The notes under the pieces were generated by a model that made no database searches, was not told the DNA's origin, and was given only the letters and a program-made list of their open reading frames with translations. A stretch of DNA of 64,000 nt from Selaginella moellendorffii (taxonomy: Eukaryota > Streptophyta > Lycopodiopsida > Selaginellales > Selaginellaceae), in contig NW_003314346.1 in assembly GCF_000143415.4 (NCBI RefSeq), positions 1 through 64,000 of the forward strand, given 5' to 3'. Numbering within the stretch: position 1 is the stretch's first letter; every line of letters begins with the position of its first letter. This document shows, in pieces, positions 22,570 to 36,998 of the stretch. Made by a program: the position numbers and the translations under genes.

Positions 22570-24677
22570 TTTTCTTCTAGCTTTGTCCTGATGTTGATGG
22601 CATTAAAGTGATGCCTTGTCATTGATGTTGTTGACATTGAGATTCGAGTGAAATGAGATATCCTTCCAAGGATTGATATTGAGTTTCATTAGTCTTGATG
22701 AATATAGTGTTGATGATTTGGCTATAGCTTTGTGTTGTTGGCATTCGTGCATTTGCTAGTTAGCAACTGTGTTGACGTTCAAACGAACTGAGTGGCAAGT
22801 TGAGTTAGTTGTGTTCTAGACGAGATTATTTAGTAGAGGGTTGAGCTTTAGTTTTTCCTTGAAAAGTGATTTAGTCATGGACTATGCTAACTCTACGAGA
22901 AGAAGAGTTAGTGATCGATATTAGAATGTTGAGTCCTTGCTGGATTTGAGTTCGGAATATAGCAATCATTAATGATTCTTTTTGAGCTTGTTATGAAGTG
23001 AGTTACGTCTTGCTATAGATGGATTCATGGAGGATCGTTTGATGATCACTTGTTAAGCATAGCTTTGTTATGTTTAGCTTTTGGATTGATGCAGAAATGC
23101 TCTTCATTAGCTTTGGCATTATGAAGTTTGGCTTATGGATGTGTTGAGGAAGATATTGTGGGTTGCACCATGATTTCTTCTTTAGCATTGAAGTTAGCTT
23201 TTATGAGACTTGTGATCATTATTAGGCAAGACTTAGTTATAGGCTTCTTCGAGCTTTTGGTTCTTGAGTTTTGTGCTCATTGTTCCATTTGTTTGAAGTT
23301 GTTGGGGGAAGGCATTTTGGCTCATTAGCTTCAATTGAAGTTAGTTTTTGCATCTGGCAATCATTGGTGATGATTGACTATCATTTAGGGTAGTTGATTG
23401 TCCTTATCACAAGTTTTGCTTGATTATTGTTGGTTTGGAATTATTTGCTATTCTTCGGGATGGTAGATTCTTTCTTCAACAATGATTATACATCACTACA
23501 TTGATGAGCTAATTGACGATCTTTCATGATAGTTGGTTGTTCTCTTTGATGGCTTTTGGCTTTTTGCAATACCACATGTTCTTTGTGGTTTGCTCTGGAT
23601 TGGTCTCTTGGGTTTAAGACATCAGTAGGATGTTGCTAACACTTGCTTAGGCAACTTGAGTTCCTTGGTATTGTTGGCTGGGATCTATTCAGATTGGCTT
23701 TTGTGATAGTTAACAGGCATGAGTGTTTGTTGGTCTTCCCACATTCATTCTCTTCTGTTGATTATTGCTCGAGTTAGTTTTGATAGATTTGGATGTTATT
23801 TCCTTTGGGTGATACATTCGCGAGCATTGTGCTTGTTAGTCAATGATACTTTGTGTTCTTTGAGTTCTCTCTCGTAAGTTGTTGGCTTACTGTCTGCTAT
23901 CTTCGGTAGTTAAGTTTTATCATTGCGTTTACTTGATGATATACTTGCTATTGAATTTTGTTGGATGGTGCATCCTATGTTTTCCAATGATAGTGATCTT
24001 GGTGGTTCCTATACTGTAATACTAGTTTATCGGATGATAACTTACTTGGAATACTTTTGTGTTCTAATCTAAGCTTTATTCCCTGATAATTAAATCTCTA
24101 AAATATCATTGTCTATGACTTTGATATTGTCCATCTATTGATCTTTGAGTTTGGGCCAGTAATGGGCAGACTGGCTTCGGCACTTCGTGTGCATGGTGAA
24201 ATCTCTAGTCATGGGGTAGTTACTGTCGACTGGTCACATAACCCGCCTCTCTGTCGATGTTCCTTGTTCCGTTGAAAGGGCGTGACCGTGTAAACAACTC
24301 TAACTGCCTGTTTACAGTAATCTATCTAAACCTTACCGACGGGTTTGGTTTCTTTGCTTAGGAGGGTTGGGGCCTCTGGCTTCTCTCTCTATGTTCCTGC
24401 GGGCAGGGGCATATCACACTTTTGTAAGCTGGGTGACTCCCAGAGCAGCAGGGGTGGCTGACTCTGTTGGTCATTTCCTTGTCGGCGACGGCCGGAAGGT
24501 GTCTGAGGTGGTAGCGCATCCGCGTTAGACAAAGAGGTTGCCCCCTAACTCATTTAAGTTGGTGCATTTCTCACATAGTGTGAGTATCGTGAACTTTTTA
24601 TGGAGTTGTTTCCTTGGCGGTATTCTAGACTGGAGTATGCATCGACGAGGACGTCGATCTTCCCTAGGGGGGGAGAG
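22570..24677 (+). mobile_element. R5: R interior fragment ending at its PPT
   Basis: Matches the 3' half of the R interior (equivalent to about 5951-8060) and finishes with a polypurine tract (24666-24677). It is diverged from R4 at many sites and closer to the inverse of R6, so two R subfamilies are joined here. Confidence 0.7.
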
Positions 24678-25823
24678 TGTCGCGCATGTGACTTCGGGTA
24701 TCAAAAGTTACCTGTCGACCAGTCCTTACGGACACTCTTACCTTACTGCCACGATGGTAGGAGGTCGGTATTGCTGGACCCTTTATCAGCCCCTCTTGTT
24801 CAAGTGTTAGTAAACTGGACTTTGCATCTGTACTTGGCCGGATGAGCATAAGGACGGAATTCCTAAGTGTCTATTCAGCCAAGCATACTTGGCCTGGCTT
24901 TTTAGTTCTCTTTTGCTCTGTCTTGCACTGGCTTGACAAGAACCCTCGCGTATTGAGATTGGTCCCTCAATATCGCTACATGATAGCTTACCGTGTCTGC
25001 CAAACACCCTCGCTATCATGCCCTTTGTGTTAGTCTCATTTCGGTCCCAAATGCTATTTATGGAAAGTGTCTAGATTTGCTCATTTGGCATATCTACGGA
25101 ATGTAGAGATCGGCCTGAACACAATGGTGTTCGTCCTGTGTCCAAGTTCGCATTCTAAGGACATTCCATATTTAGTAAGTTTTAAGCTTGTCCCAGAGAC
25201 TAACTCCTGATACTAAGGGAGGCTTGGGGTGAAAGCCCAAAGCGTGTGTTCCTCAAGGGGGGGGGGCTGTGGGGGGTTCCAAATGTATAGTAGGGATAGT
25301 GGGTAGGTCGGGCATGGCCGACCAACCTGAGGCATAGTCTAGCTCCCGCTTGCGTGCCTGTCCTTGTTCTGCGTCCGGCTTGGGTCTAAGCCCAAGTTCC
25401 ATTCCATGCTAGTTGGTGGAGTACCCATATCCTCACGTTAGGCCACCGGTATGCCGAAATAGCGCCAGACTCCGTTTGGCTCCGTTTTGCGTGCTGGTCC
25501 TGGCATTGGTATGCTGGTTGCTCCAGGACTGTTCCAAGTCGCTCCGGGCTCCTGTCCCCTCGCTCCTTGGGCTATATGCTCGGGAGTTGCTCCGTGGTCC
25601 GGTTTCATCACTCCTTGGCGTCACGCTTGGGAGTTTGGCACCGTTCCTTCGTTCAGTGGCCCAAGGCCCTGAACCTCGGGTTCCTATGGACACGTGGCAT
25701 GGACACGTGGTATGTGACATGTGGCATTTGTCACGTGGCACAAAGAGGGTTTAGGTTCCGCTTCGTGGTGTTATCCTATAGTAAATCACCATAGGATAAA
25801 GGGTCAAAACCACGTGCGCTACA
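24678..25823 (+). repeat. Complete R-family LTR (1146 bp)
   Basis: Runs from TGTCGCGCATG to GTGCGCTACA with a PPT on the left and a PBS (25826-25837) on the right, so it is an LTR shared between two tandem copies. It carries the conserved module at 25226-25301 and a series of CACGTGGCAT-like motifs at about 25690-25740. Confidence 0.8.
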
Positions 25824-25850
25824 TTTGGTATCAGAGCAAATGGCACGGGA
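25824..25850 (+). promoter_or_regulatory. Orphan primer-binding site
   Basis: TTTGGTATCAGAGC followed by AAATGGCACGGG, the same leader that follows the PBS in the TRIM-like unit. The interior that should follow is missing and an inverted LTR begins within 30 bp. Confidence 0.6.
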
Positions 25851-26596
25851 AGGAGGGTACTCCACCGACTAGAGCAGCGTGGAGCTTGGGCTTAGACCCA
25901 AGCCGGACGCAGAACAAGGAGCGACACAGCCCAGCGGAAGCCAAACTAATGTCTCAGGTGGTCGGACATGCATTCCAACCACTATCCCTACTATACATTT
26001 GGAACCCCCCACAGCCCCCCCCCCCTTGAGGGACACACGCTTTGGGCTTTCACCCCAAGCCACCCTTAGTACCAGGAGTTAGTCTCTGGGACAAGCTCGA
26101 AACTTACTAAATATGGAATGGCCTTAGATTGCGAATTTGGACATGGGACGAACACCATTGTGTTCAGGCCGACCTCAACATTCCGTAGATATGCCAAATG
26201 AGCAAATCTAGACACTTTCCATAAATAGCATTTGGGAACGAAACGAGACTAACACAAAGGGCGTGATAGCGAGGGTGTTTGGCAGACACGGTAAGCTATC
26301 ATCTAGCGAATATTGAGGGACCAGTCTCAATATCGCGGGGGTTCTTGTCAAGCCAGTGCAAGACAGAGCAAAAGAGAACTAAAAAGCCAGGCCAAGTATG
26401 CTTGGCTGAATAGACACTTAGGAATTCCGTCCTTATGCTCATCCGGCCAAGTACAGATGCAAAGTCCAGTTTACTAACACTTGAACAAGAGGGGCTGATA
26501 AAGGGTCCAGCAATACCGACCTCCTGCCATCGTGGCAGTAAGGAAAGAGTGTCCGTAAGGACTGGTCGACAGGTAACTTTCGATACCCAAAGTCAC
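25851..26596 (-). mobile_element. R/B-type LTR fragment, inverted
   Basis: Colinear with 44481-45220 of the element B LTR. At 26596 it jumps into the R6 interior with loss of the LTR terminus and the PPT region. Contains a module copy at 25980-26056. Confidence 0.65.
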
Positions 26597-29500
26597 ACGA
26601 AGTGCCGAAGCCAGTCTGCCCATTACTGGCCCAAACTCAAAGATCAATAGATGGACAATATCAAAGTCATAGACAATGATATTTTAGAGATTTAATTATC
26701 AGGGAATAAAGCTTAGATTAGAACACAAAAGTATTCCAAGTAAGTTATCATCCGATAAACTAGTATTACAGTATAGGAACCACCAAGATCACTATCATTG
26801 GAAAACATAGGATGCACCATCCAACAAAATTCAATAGCAAGTATATCATCAAGTAAACGCAATGATAAAACTTAACTACCGAAGATAGCAGACAGTAAGC
26901 CAATAACTTACGAGAGAGAACTCAAAGAACACAAAGTATCATTGACTAACAAGCACAATGCTCGCGAATGTATCACCCAAAGGAAATAACATCCAAATCT
27001 ATCAAAACTAACTCGAGCAATAATCAACAGAAGAGAATGAATGTGGGAAGACCAACAAACACTCATGCCTGTTAACTATCACAAAAGCCAATCTGAATAG
27101 ATCCCAGCCAACAATACCAAGGAACTCAAGTTGCCTAAGCAAGTGTTAGCAACATCCTACTGATGTCTTAAACCCAAGAGACCAATCCAGAGCAAACCAC
27201 AAAGAACATGTGGTATTGCAAAAAGCCAAAAGCCATCAAAGAGAACAACCAACTATCATGAAAGATCGTCAATTAGCCCATCAATGTAGTGATGTATAAT
27301 CATTGTTGAAGAAAGAATCTACCATCCCGAAGAATAGCAAATAATTCCAAACCAACAATAATCAAGCAAAACTTGTGATAAGGACAATCAACTACCCTAG
27401 ATGATAGTCAATCATCACCAATGATTGCCAGATGCAAAAACTAACTTCAATCGAAGCTAATGAGCCAAAATGCCTTCCCCCAACAACTTCAAACAAATGG
27501 AACAATGAGCACAAAACTCAAGAACCAAAAGCTCGAAGAAGCCTATAACTAAGTCTTGCCTAATAATGATCACGAGTCTCATAGAAGCTAACTTCAATGC
27601 TAAAGAAGAAATCATGGTGCAACCCACAATATCTTCCTCAACACATCCATAAGCCAAACTTCATAATGCCAAAGCTAATGAAGAGCATTTCTGCATCAAT
27701 CCAAAAGCTAAGCATAACAAAGCTATGCTTAACAAGTGATCATCAAACGATCCTCTATGAATCCATCTATAGCAAGACGTAACTCACTTCATAACAAGCT
27801 CAAAAAGAATCATTAATGATTGCTATATTCCGAACTCAAATCCAGCAAGGACTCAACATTCTAATATCGATCACTAACTCTTCTTCTCGTAGAGTTAGCA
27901 TAGTCCACGACTAAATCACTTTTCAAGGAAAAACTAAAGCTCAACCCTCTACTAAATAATCTCGTCTAGAACACAACTAACTCAACTTGCCACTCAGTTC
28001 GTTTGAACGTCAACACAGTTGCTAACTAGCAAATGCACGAATGCCAACAACACAAAGCTATAGCCAAATCATCAACACTATATTCATCTAGACTAATGAA
28101 ACTCAATATCAATCTTTTTGGAAGGATATCTTATTTCACTCAGATCTCAATATCAACAATGTCAATGACAAAGCATCACTTCAATGCCATCAACACCAAA
28201 ACAAAGCTAGAAGAAAGCATGAGTGAATCACCACTCGGAGCTTTCCAGCAACCAAGCTAACCAAGGTCGAAGATACTTTAATTAGTAACTGAGACCAATC
28301 CTTTAGCAAAACTCAGTTACAGATAACACTTCCTCAAGGAGTGAGTCACCACGTCCAAGACTCAATGAAATCCAACACTACGGACTAAATGTAACCAAAT
28401 GATATCAATAGAGGTAAAGTCGACATGCCAACATGGAAAACCATGCAAGTCCAACAACACGATCCTCCGCAACACCATCCGGTCAAGCAAGCCCACCACT
28501 GCTAAATCATCATCGAGCAAAGCAAGTGTCAACAGTCTTTTTGACAAAGTCTACAAGTAATCACTAGTCGCAAAGCAACTAACAATCGCCCTTCAACTTG
28601 CCTTCACAAGACCCGAACACTAACTCATGTCATCGAGTTACATACTTGTCCAACATGAACATAATACCCCAGGTACGAGATAAAAGTTCATAGACAAGCA
28701 CAAACTAAATGACCACTCGAATCCAACTCAACCGCAATAAGCTCACTAATGCATTTAGTCAATAGCGCTGAGCATGCCTTGAAGAGGCTAGCTATGTGAT
28801 CAACACTCAGTCGAAACTAAAGTGAAGACCATGAGATGGACTCATATCGGTACACAACCTCCTCATAGACAAAGCTATAGTACGGGTACCAACATCTCAA
28901 CCTCAAACAACTAAGTTGGACATCACCATCCTCAGCCAAGGTGCAGGGCCACCAAGACCAAGTCAAGATCAGTGAGAGCTCACTACTCTCATAGAGTCTA
29001 ACGAAATGCAAGGTGCAACCTACCACCAAGCATAATGCTACAAAAGAAAGGCACAAGGGTCACCTTTCTTAGAAAAGCGCAACAGCAACTTTTCTACACC
29101 AACTCCAGACTCTATCCAACTCAATTGCCTTAGCCCCAAAAGTTAGCATCCCTTTAAGGTTGCATCATACAAACTACCTACCAAGGTCTAAGTTAACCGA
29201 AGTCAACTCCAACCCCTTCACTAGTTTGTACTGGCTTTCGAAAACGGAATGGTTTTCGGACAAAATGATCAATAGATCAGCCATTGGAAAAGTCTAAGAA
29301 AATTTGTGGAAAATTCCCATCCTAGAGAAAGAATGATTCTGAGTCCAGGATTGCAAACTTTCAAGACTCAACCAACTTCCTCCTACCAACAACTTCACAT
29401 AGGTTCAATTCAACACCAATTCTCAAGACCCATAATATGCTTAAGCCTCGAACATCTTTGCCCATCTAACCGATATCCAACATCGACATCTGCAAAGTGC

Positions 29501-30868
29501 AAAATGAACATCCAAGGCTTGACCACAAAGACCACATCATCGGATATCCACATTGCACTAACACTCTTCTTCAACCACCTTCAAGATCCAATGTGAAGCC
29601 AAAACACTAACAAGAAAAATGACATGGAAAATCAAGCTCTAAGGAAAATTCCTCATCACTTGAAATAACAATGCCACTTCCACTAACACAAGTGCTAGTG
29701 ATGTCAATGCCCCAACTACACACCTTCTCCATCCAATAATTTATTCCAAGTGCTAATGGATCAACCGATGAGCTATAACAAATGAATGCTATAACCCTTT
29801 TCCAACACCTTATGGGCAAACCCTCAAGGAAACAAGGTACCAACATAAGCTTAGCATAATGGACCACCATTGAGAATCCAGTCAAGGCTACTACAATGCT
29901 ACTTCGTGCAAGTAGACTAGCTTCTCCATCAACCACTTTGGGGTTGATCATCGTTTAACCAAGCAACTTCGTAAACACATTGCTCATTATCACATGGATA
30001 TGATATGGAAATCACAATGACTTGATCATCAATTGAGCAACACCATGAGCAATGCCAATGTCATTACTTCAAAGGTCTATGTGAGTATCAAGTGTCAACT
30101 CAATTTGACAAAATGCAACATAAATGCCACACTCCACCAATAGAGATTTACAACACCTAACACCACTAACCTTTGTTCACAACACGGACAAACTCATGCC
30201 ACTCTCTTTCCGACCAAACTCAACACTAATCCAACATCAAGCTACTCAAGGAGCAATAGCAAGGTTCCCCGGAAAAGAATTGAGCATTGCAACCCAAGTC
30301 TTTCAATAGCGAGCCTAGACAAAATGGTATAACGTTTCACCGCTATCCATCCCACAACTCACCGTTTGTAAGACCATCATCTCCAACATGCATCAAGGTA
30401 GGGACTCTTGATTGCATAATGTGAACACGAGCAATGAGTCACACCTCGTTGCAAATCATCTCTCCAAGAAGAGAACATGATTTACGTCTTTGATCCTCCG
30501 TCCTCGATGACTCTCTTTTCGGTCTCATCTTTGACCAAACCTCAAGCTTGCTTTCGCACTGCCTTCAGTTCAATCGAAGAAAAGTTTATGAGAGAGCACG
30601 GCAATGATTATTTGAACCAATAGACTATTCCCTACAATCTTGATTGATCCACTTATAATCATGCCTAGGAAGGATCCACTAGTGCCGTGCTAAACAGCTA
30701 CGGACCAGCCTATTTGCCACTCATAGCAAACCTAGGTAGGTTTGCTTTCACCCATGGTACAAGGAATAACTCATGGAACCACCGATAGGCTAACATTAAT
30801 CCTGCCAACTCAAAGTGTAACCTTGAGTTGCTAATGTGCCTCACTCACCAGCCCAAGCGCAAACTCGT
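26597..30868 (-). mobile_element. R6: LARD-like interior
   Basis: Minus-strand R interior of about 4.3 kb without gag or pol, closely matching R1 (1-3018). Its right end stops short of a PBS and runs directly into the LTR of R7 near 30868. Confidence 0.7.
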
Positions 30869-32011
30869 GCGCACATGGTTTTGACCCTTTATCCTATGGT
30901 GATTTACCATAGGATAACACCACGAAGCGGAACCTAAACCCTCTTTGTGCCACGTGACAAATGCCACGTGTCACATACCACGTGTCCATGCCACGTGTCC
31001 ATAGGAACCCGAGGTTCAGGGCCTTGGGCCACTGAACGAAGGAACGGTGCCAAACTCCCAAGCGTGACGCCAAGGAGTGATGAAACCGGACCACGGAGCA
31101 ACTCCCGAGCATATAGCCCAAGGAGCGAGGGGACAGGAGCCCGGAGCGACTTGGAACAGTCCTGGAGCAACCAGCATACCAATGCCAGGACCAGCACGCA
31201 AAACGGAGCCAAACGGAGTCTGGCGCTATTTCGGCATACCGGTGGCCTAACGTGAGGATATGGGTACTCCACCAACTAGCATGGAATGGAACTTGGGCTT
31301 AGACCCAAGCCGGACGCAGAACAAGGACAGGCACACAAGCGGGAGCTAGACTATGCCTCAGGTTGGTCGGCCATGCCCGACCTACCCCCTATCCCTACTA
31401 TACATTTGGAACCCCCCACAGCCCCCCCCCCCTTGAGGAACACACGCTTTGGGCTTTCACCCCAAGCCTCCCTTAGTATCAGGAGTTAGTCTCTGGGACA
31501 AGCTTAAAACTTACTAAATATGGAATGTCCTTAGAATGCGAATTTGGACACAGGACGAACACCATTGTGTTCAGGCCGACCTCTACATTCCGTAGATATG
31601 CCAAATGAGCAAATCTAGACACTTTCCATAAATAGCATTTGGGACCGAAATGAGACTAACACAAAGGGCATGATAGCGAGGGTGTTTGGCAGACACGGTA
31701 AGCTATCATGTAGCGATATTGAGGGACCAATCTCAATACGCGAGGGTTCTTGTCAAGCCAGTGCAAGCCAACATCATGAGTTTCTCATCACCGTGTCAAG
31801 TCTGCTTGACTAAATGACAACTTAGGATTTCCTTCCTTAGTGCCCTTCCGGTCTAAGTGCACATGTGATGACCAGTTTCTCAACTAGCTTAGGTGGAAAC
31901 TGATAACGGGTCCAGCAATACTGACCTCCTGCCATCGTGGCAGTAAGGTAAGAGTGTCCGTAAGGACTAGCCGATAGGTAACTTTTGATACCCGAAGTCA
32001 CATGCGCGACA
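30869..32011 (-). repeat. R7 3' LTR
   Basis: Left LTR, starting at GCGCACATGG (about five terminal bases missing) and ending GCGCGACA before the inverted PPT. Module copy at 31388-31463. Confidence 0.8.
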
Positions 32012-35000
32012 CTCTCCCCCCCTTGGGAAGATCGACGTCCTCGTCGATGCATACTCCAGTCTAGAATACCGCCAAGGAAACAACTCCATAAAAAGTTCAC
32101 GGTACTCACACTATGTGAGAAATGCACCAACTTAAATGAGTTAGGGGGCAACCTCTTTGTCTAACGCGGATGCGCTACCAGCTCAGACACCTTCCGGTCG
32201 TCGCCGACAAGGAAATGACCAACGGAGTCAGCCACCCCTGCTGCTCTGGGAGTCACCCAGCTTACAAAAGTGTGATATGCCCTGCCCGCAGGGACATAGA
32301 GAGAGAAGCCAGAGGCCCCAACCCTCCTGAGCAAAGAAACCAAACCCGTCGGTAAGGTTTAGATAGACTACTGTCAACAGGCAGTTTAGAGTTGTTTACA
32401 CGGTCACGCCCTTTCAACGAAATAAAGAACATCGACAGAGAGGCGAGTTATGTGACCAGTCGACAGTAGCTACCCCATGACTAGAGATTTCACCATGCAC
32501 ACGAAGTGCCGAAGCCAGTCTGCCTATACTGGCCCAAACTCAAAGAGCAATAGATGGACAATATCAAAGTCAGAGACAATGATATCTGAGAAGCTTAATT
32601 ACTAGTGATTATATCTTAGAGTAGAACACAAAAGTATTCTAAGCAAGTTATCATCCGATAAACCAGTAGTATTGTAGATAGGAACCACCAACAGATTATC
32701 ATAATTTGGCAAACACAGGAATGACCATCCAACAAAATTCAATAGCTAGTATATCATTAAGGAAACTCAATGATGAAACTTAACTATCGAAGATAGTAGA
32801 CAGTAAGCCAACAACTTACTAGAGAGAACTCAAAGAACACAAAGTATCATTGACTAACAAGCACAATGCTCGCGAATGTATCACCTAAAGGAAATAACAT
32901 CCAAATCTATCAAAACTAACTCGAACAACAATCAACAGAAGAAAATGAATGTGGTAAGACCAACAAACACTCATTCCTGCCAACTATCACAAAAGCCAAT
33001 CTGAATAGATCCCAGCCAACAATACCAAGGAACTCAAGTTGCCTAAGCAAGTGTCAGCAACATCCTACTGACGTCTCAAACCCAAGAGACCAATCCAGGC
33101 AAACCACAAAGAATATGTGGTATTGCGAAAAGGCCTAAGCTATCAAAGAGAACAACTAACCATCATGAAAGATCATCAATCATTCCATCAATAAAGAGAT
33201 GCATAATCATCGTTTAAGAAGGAATCCACCATCCCGAAGAACGGCAAACCATTCTATACCAACAATAATCAAGCAAAACTTTTTGACATGGATAATCAAT
33301 TATCCTAGATGATAGTCAATCATCACCAATGATTGCTAGATGCAAATACTAACTTCAACATCAAAGCTAAAGAGCCAAAAAAATGCCTTCCCCAACAACT
33401 TTTAACAAATGGAACAATGAGCATAAAACTCAAAGAACCAAAGCTCGAAGAAGCCTATAGCTAAGTCTTGCTTAATAATGATCACGAGTCTCATAGAAGC
33501 TAACTTCAATGCTAAAGAAGAAATCATGGTGCAACCCACAATGTCTTCTTCAACACATTCATAAGCCAAACTTCATAATGCCAAAGCTAATGAAGAGCAT
33601 TTCTGCATCAATCCAAAAGCTAAGCACAATGGAGCTATGCTCAACAAGTGATCACTAAATGATCCTCCATGAATCCATCTATAGCAAGACGTAACTCACT
33701 TCATAACAAGCACAAGAAAAATCATTAATGATTGATATATCTCAATTGAAATCCAAGAAGGATTTAATCACTTCAATGCCAATCACTAACTCTTCCTCTC
33801 ATAGAGGTAGCATTGTCCACGACTAAATCACCTTTCAAGGAAAAGCTAAAGCTCAATCCTCTACTAAATAATCTCGTCTAGAACACTACTAACTCAACTT
33901 GCCACTCAGTTTGTTTGAACGTCAACACAGTTGCTAACTAGCAAATGCACGAATGCCAACAACATAAATCTATAGCCAAATCATCAACACTATATTCATC
34001 AAGACTAATGAAACTCAATATCAATCCTTAGAAGGATAGCTCATTTCACTCAAGTCTCAATATCAACAATGTCAACGACAAAGCATCACTTCAATGCCAT
34101 CAACATCAGGACAAAGCTAGAAGAAAGCAAGAGTGAATCACCACTCGGAGCTTTCCAGCAACCAAGCTAACCAAAGTCGAAGATACTATACTTAGTATCC
34201 GAGACCAATCCGTTAGCAAAACTCAGTGACAGATAACACATCATCAAGGAGTGAATCACCACATCCAAGACTCAATGAAATCCAACACTATAGACCAAAT
34301 GTAACCAAATGATATCGACAAAGGAATTGACATGCCACCATGAAAAAACCATGTCAGCCTAATGACACGATCCTCCGCAACACCATCTCGTAAAGCAAGC
34401 CCATCACTGCTAAATCATCATCGAGCAAAGCAAGTATCAACAGTCTTTTTGACAAAGTTTACAAGTAATCACTAGTCGCAAAGCAACTAACAATCACCCC
34501 TCAACTTGCCTTCACAAGACCCAAACACCAACTCTTGTCATCAAGTTATATACTTATCTAGCATAAACATAATACCTCAAACATGAGATAAAAGTTCATG
34601 GACAAGCACAAACTAAATGACCACTCGAATCCAACTCAACCGCAATAAGCTCACCAATGCATTTAGTCAATAGCTCTGAGCATGCCTTGAAGAGGCTAGC
34701 TATGTGATCAACACTCAGTCGAAACTAAAGTGAAGACCATGAGATGGACTCATATCGGTACACAACCTCCTCATAGACAAAGCTATAGTACGGGTACCAA
34801 CATCTCAGCTTGCAAACAACTAAGTTGGACATCACCATCCTCAGCCAAGGCGCAGGGCCACCAAGACCAAGTCAAGATCAGTGAGAGCTCACTACTCTCA
34901 TAGAGTCTAACGTAATGCAAGGTGCAACCTGCCACCAAGCATAACGCTACAAAAGAAAGGTACAAGGGTCACCTTTCTGAAAAAAGTGCAACAACCACTT

Positions 35001-36998
35001 TTCTACACCAACTCCAGACTCTATCCAACTCAATTGCCTTAGCCCCAAAAGTTAGCATCCCTTTCAGGCTGCATCATACAAACTATCTACTAAGGTTTAA
35101 GCCAACCGAAGCCAACTCCAACCCCTTCAACAGTTTGTACTGGCTTTCAAAAATGGAATGGTTTTCGAGCAAAGTGATCAATAGATCAGCCATTGGAAAA
35201 GTCTAAGAAAATTTATGGAAAATTTTCCATCCTAGGGAAAGAATAACTCTCAGTCCAGGAATGCAAACTTTCAAGACTCAACCAACTTCCTCCTACTAAC
35301 AACCCCACATAGGTTCACCTCAACAAAAATTCTCATGATCCAAAAATATGCTTAAGCATCGAACATCTTTGCCCATCTAACCGATATCCAACACCGACAT
35401 CCGCAAACTGCAAAATGAACATCCAAGGCTTGATCACTAAGACCACATCTTCGGATATCCACATTGCACTAACACTCTTCTTCAATCACCTTCAAGATCC
35501 AATGTGAAGCCAAAACACTAACAAGATAAATGACATGAAAAATCAAGGTCCAAGGAAAATTCCTCATCACTTGAAATAACAATGCCATTTCCATTAACAC
35601 AAGTGCTAGTGATGTCAATGCCCCAACTACACACCTTCTCCATCCAATAATTTATTCCAAGTGCTAACGGATCAATAGATGAGCTATAGCAAATGAATGC
35701 TACAACCCATTCCCAACACCTTATGGGCAAACCCTCAAGGAAACAAGGTACCAACATAAGCTTAGCATAATGGACCACCATTGAGAATCCAGTCAAGGCT
35801 ACTACAATGCTACTTCGTGCAAGTAGACTAGCTTCTCCATCAACCACTTTGGGGTTGATCATCATTTAACCAAGCAACTTCGTAAACACATTGCTCATTA
35901 TCACATGGATATGATATAAATCACAATGACTTGATCATCAATTGAGTAACGCAATGAGCAAAGCTTATGTCATTACTTCAAATGTTTATGTGAGTATCAA
36001 ATGCCAACTCGAATCGACAAAATGCAACATAAATGCCACACTCCACCAATAGAGGTTTACGACACCAAATACCACCAACTTTTGTTCACAACACAGATAA
36101 GCTCATGCCACCCTCTTTCTGACCAAACTCAAAACTAATCCAACACCAAGCTACTCAAGGAGCAATAGCAAGGTTCCCCGGAAAAGAATTTGAGCATTGC
36201 AACCCAAGTCTTCTAATAGCATGCCTAGACAAAATGGATTAGCGTTTCACTGCTATCCATCCCATAACTCACCATTGTAAGACCACCATCTCCAACATGC
36301 ATCAAGATAGGGACTCTTGATTGCATAATGTGAATATGAGCAATGAGTCACACCTCGTTGCAAATCATCTCTCCAAGAAGAGAAGATGATTTACATGTTT
36401 GATCCTTCGTCCCCGATGACTCTCTTTTCGGTCTCATCTTTGACCAAACCTCAAGCTTGCTTTCGCACTGCCTTCAGTTCAATCGAAGAAAAGTTTATAA
36501 GAGATCACGGCAATAATTACATGAACCAATAGACTATTCCCTACAGTCTTGATTGATCCACTTATAATCATGCCTAGGAAGGATCTACTAGTGCCATGCT
36601 AAACAGCTACGGACCAGCCTATTTGCCACTCATAGCAAACCCAGGGAAAATTTACTTTCACCCATGGTACATGGAACAACTCACAGAACCAACGATAGGC
36701 TAACATTAATCCTGCCAACTCAAAGTGTAACCTCGAGTTGCTAATGTGCCTCACTCACGAGCTCAAGCTCAAACTCGTGCAAAATGGTACACCTCAAATC
36801 CATCCTATGAGCCCAAGAGCAAGCTCATATAATCTAGAACGAAAGGTAACCAAAACCTATCCCAAGGAACGATTGCGAAGTCATTGCACCTAAACGTGTA
36901 CCCACTCGGATCATCGTTTTCATCTCTGCGTATGCAACGAGACTAGTTGCCCAATCTCATTGAATAGTACTCGTTGAGACTCATTCTCTGATACCAAA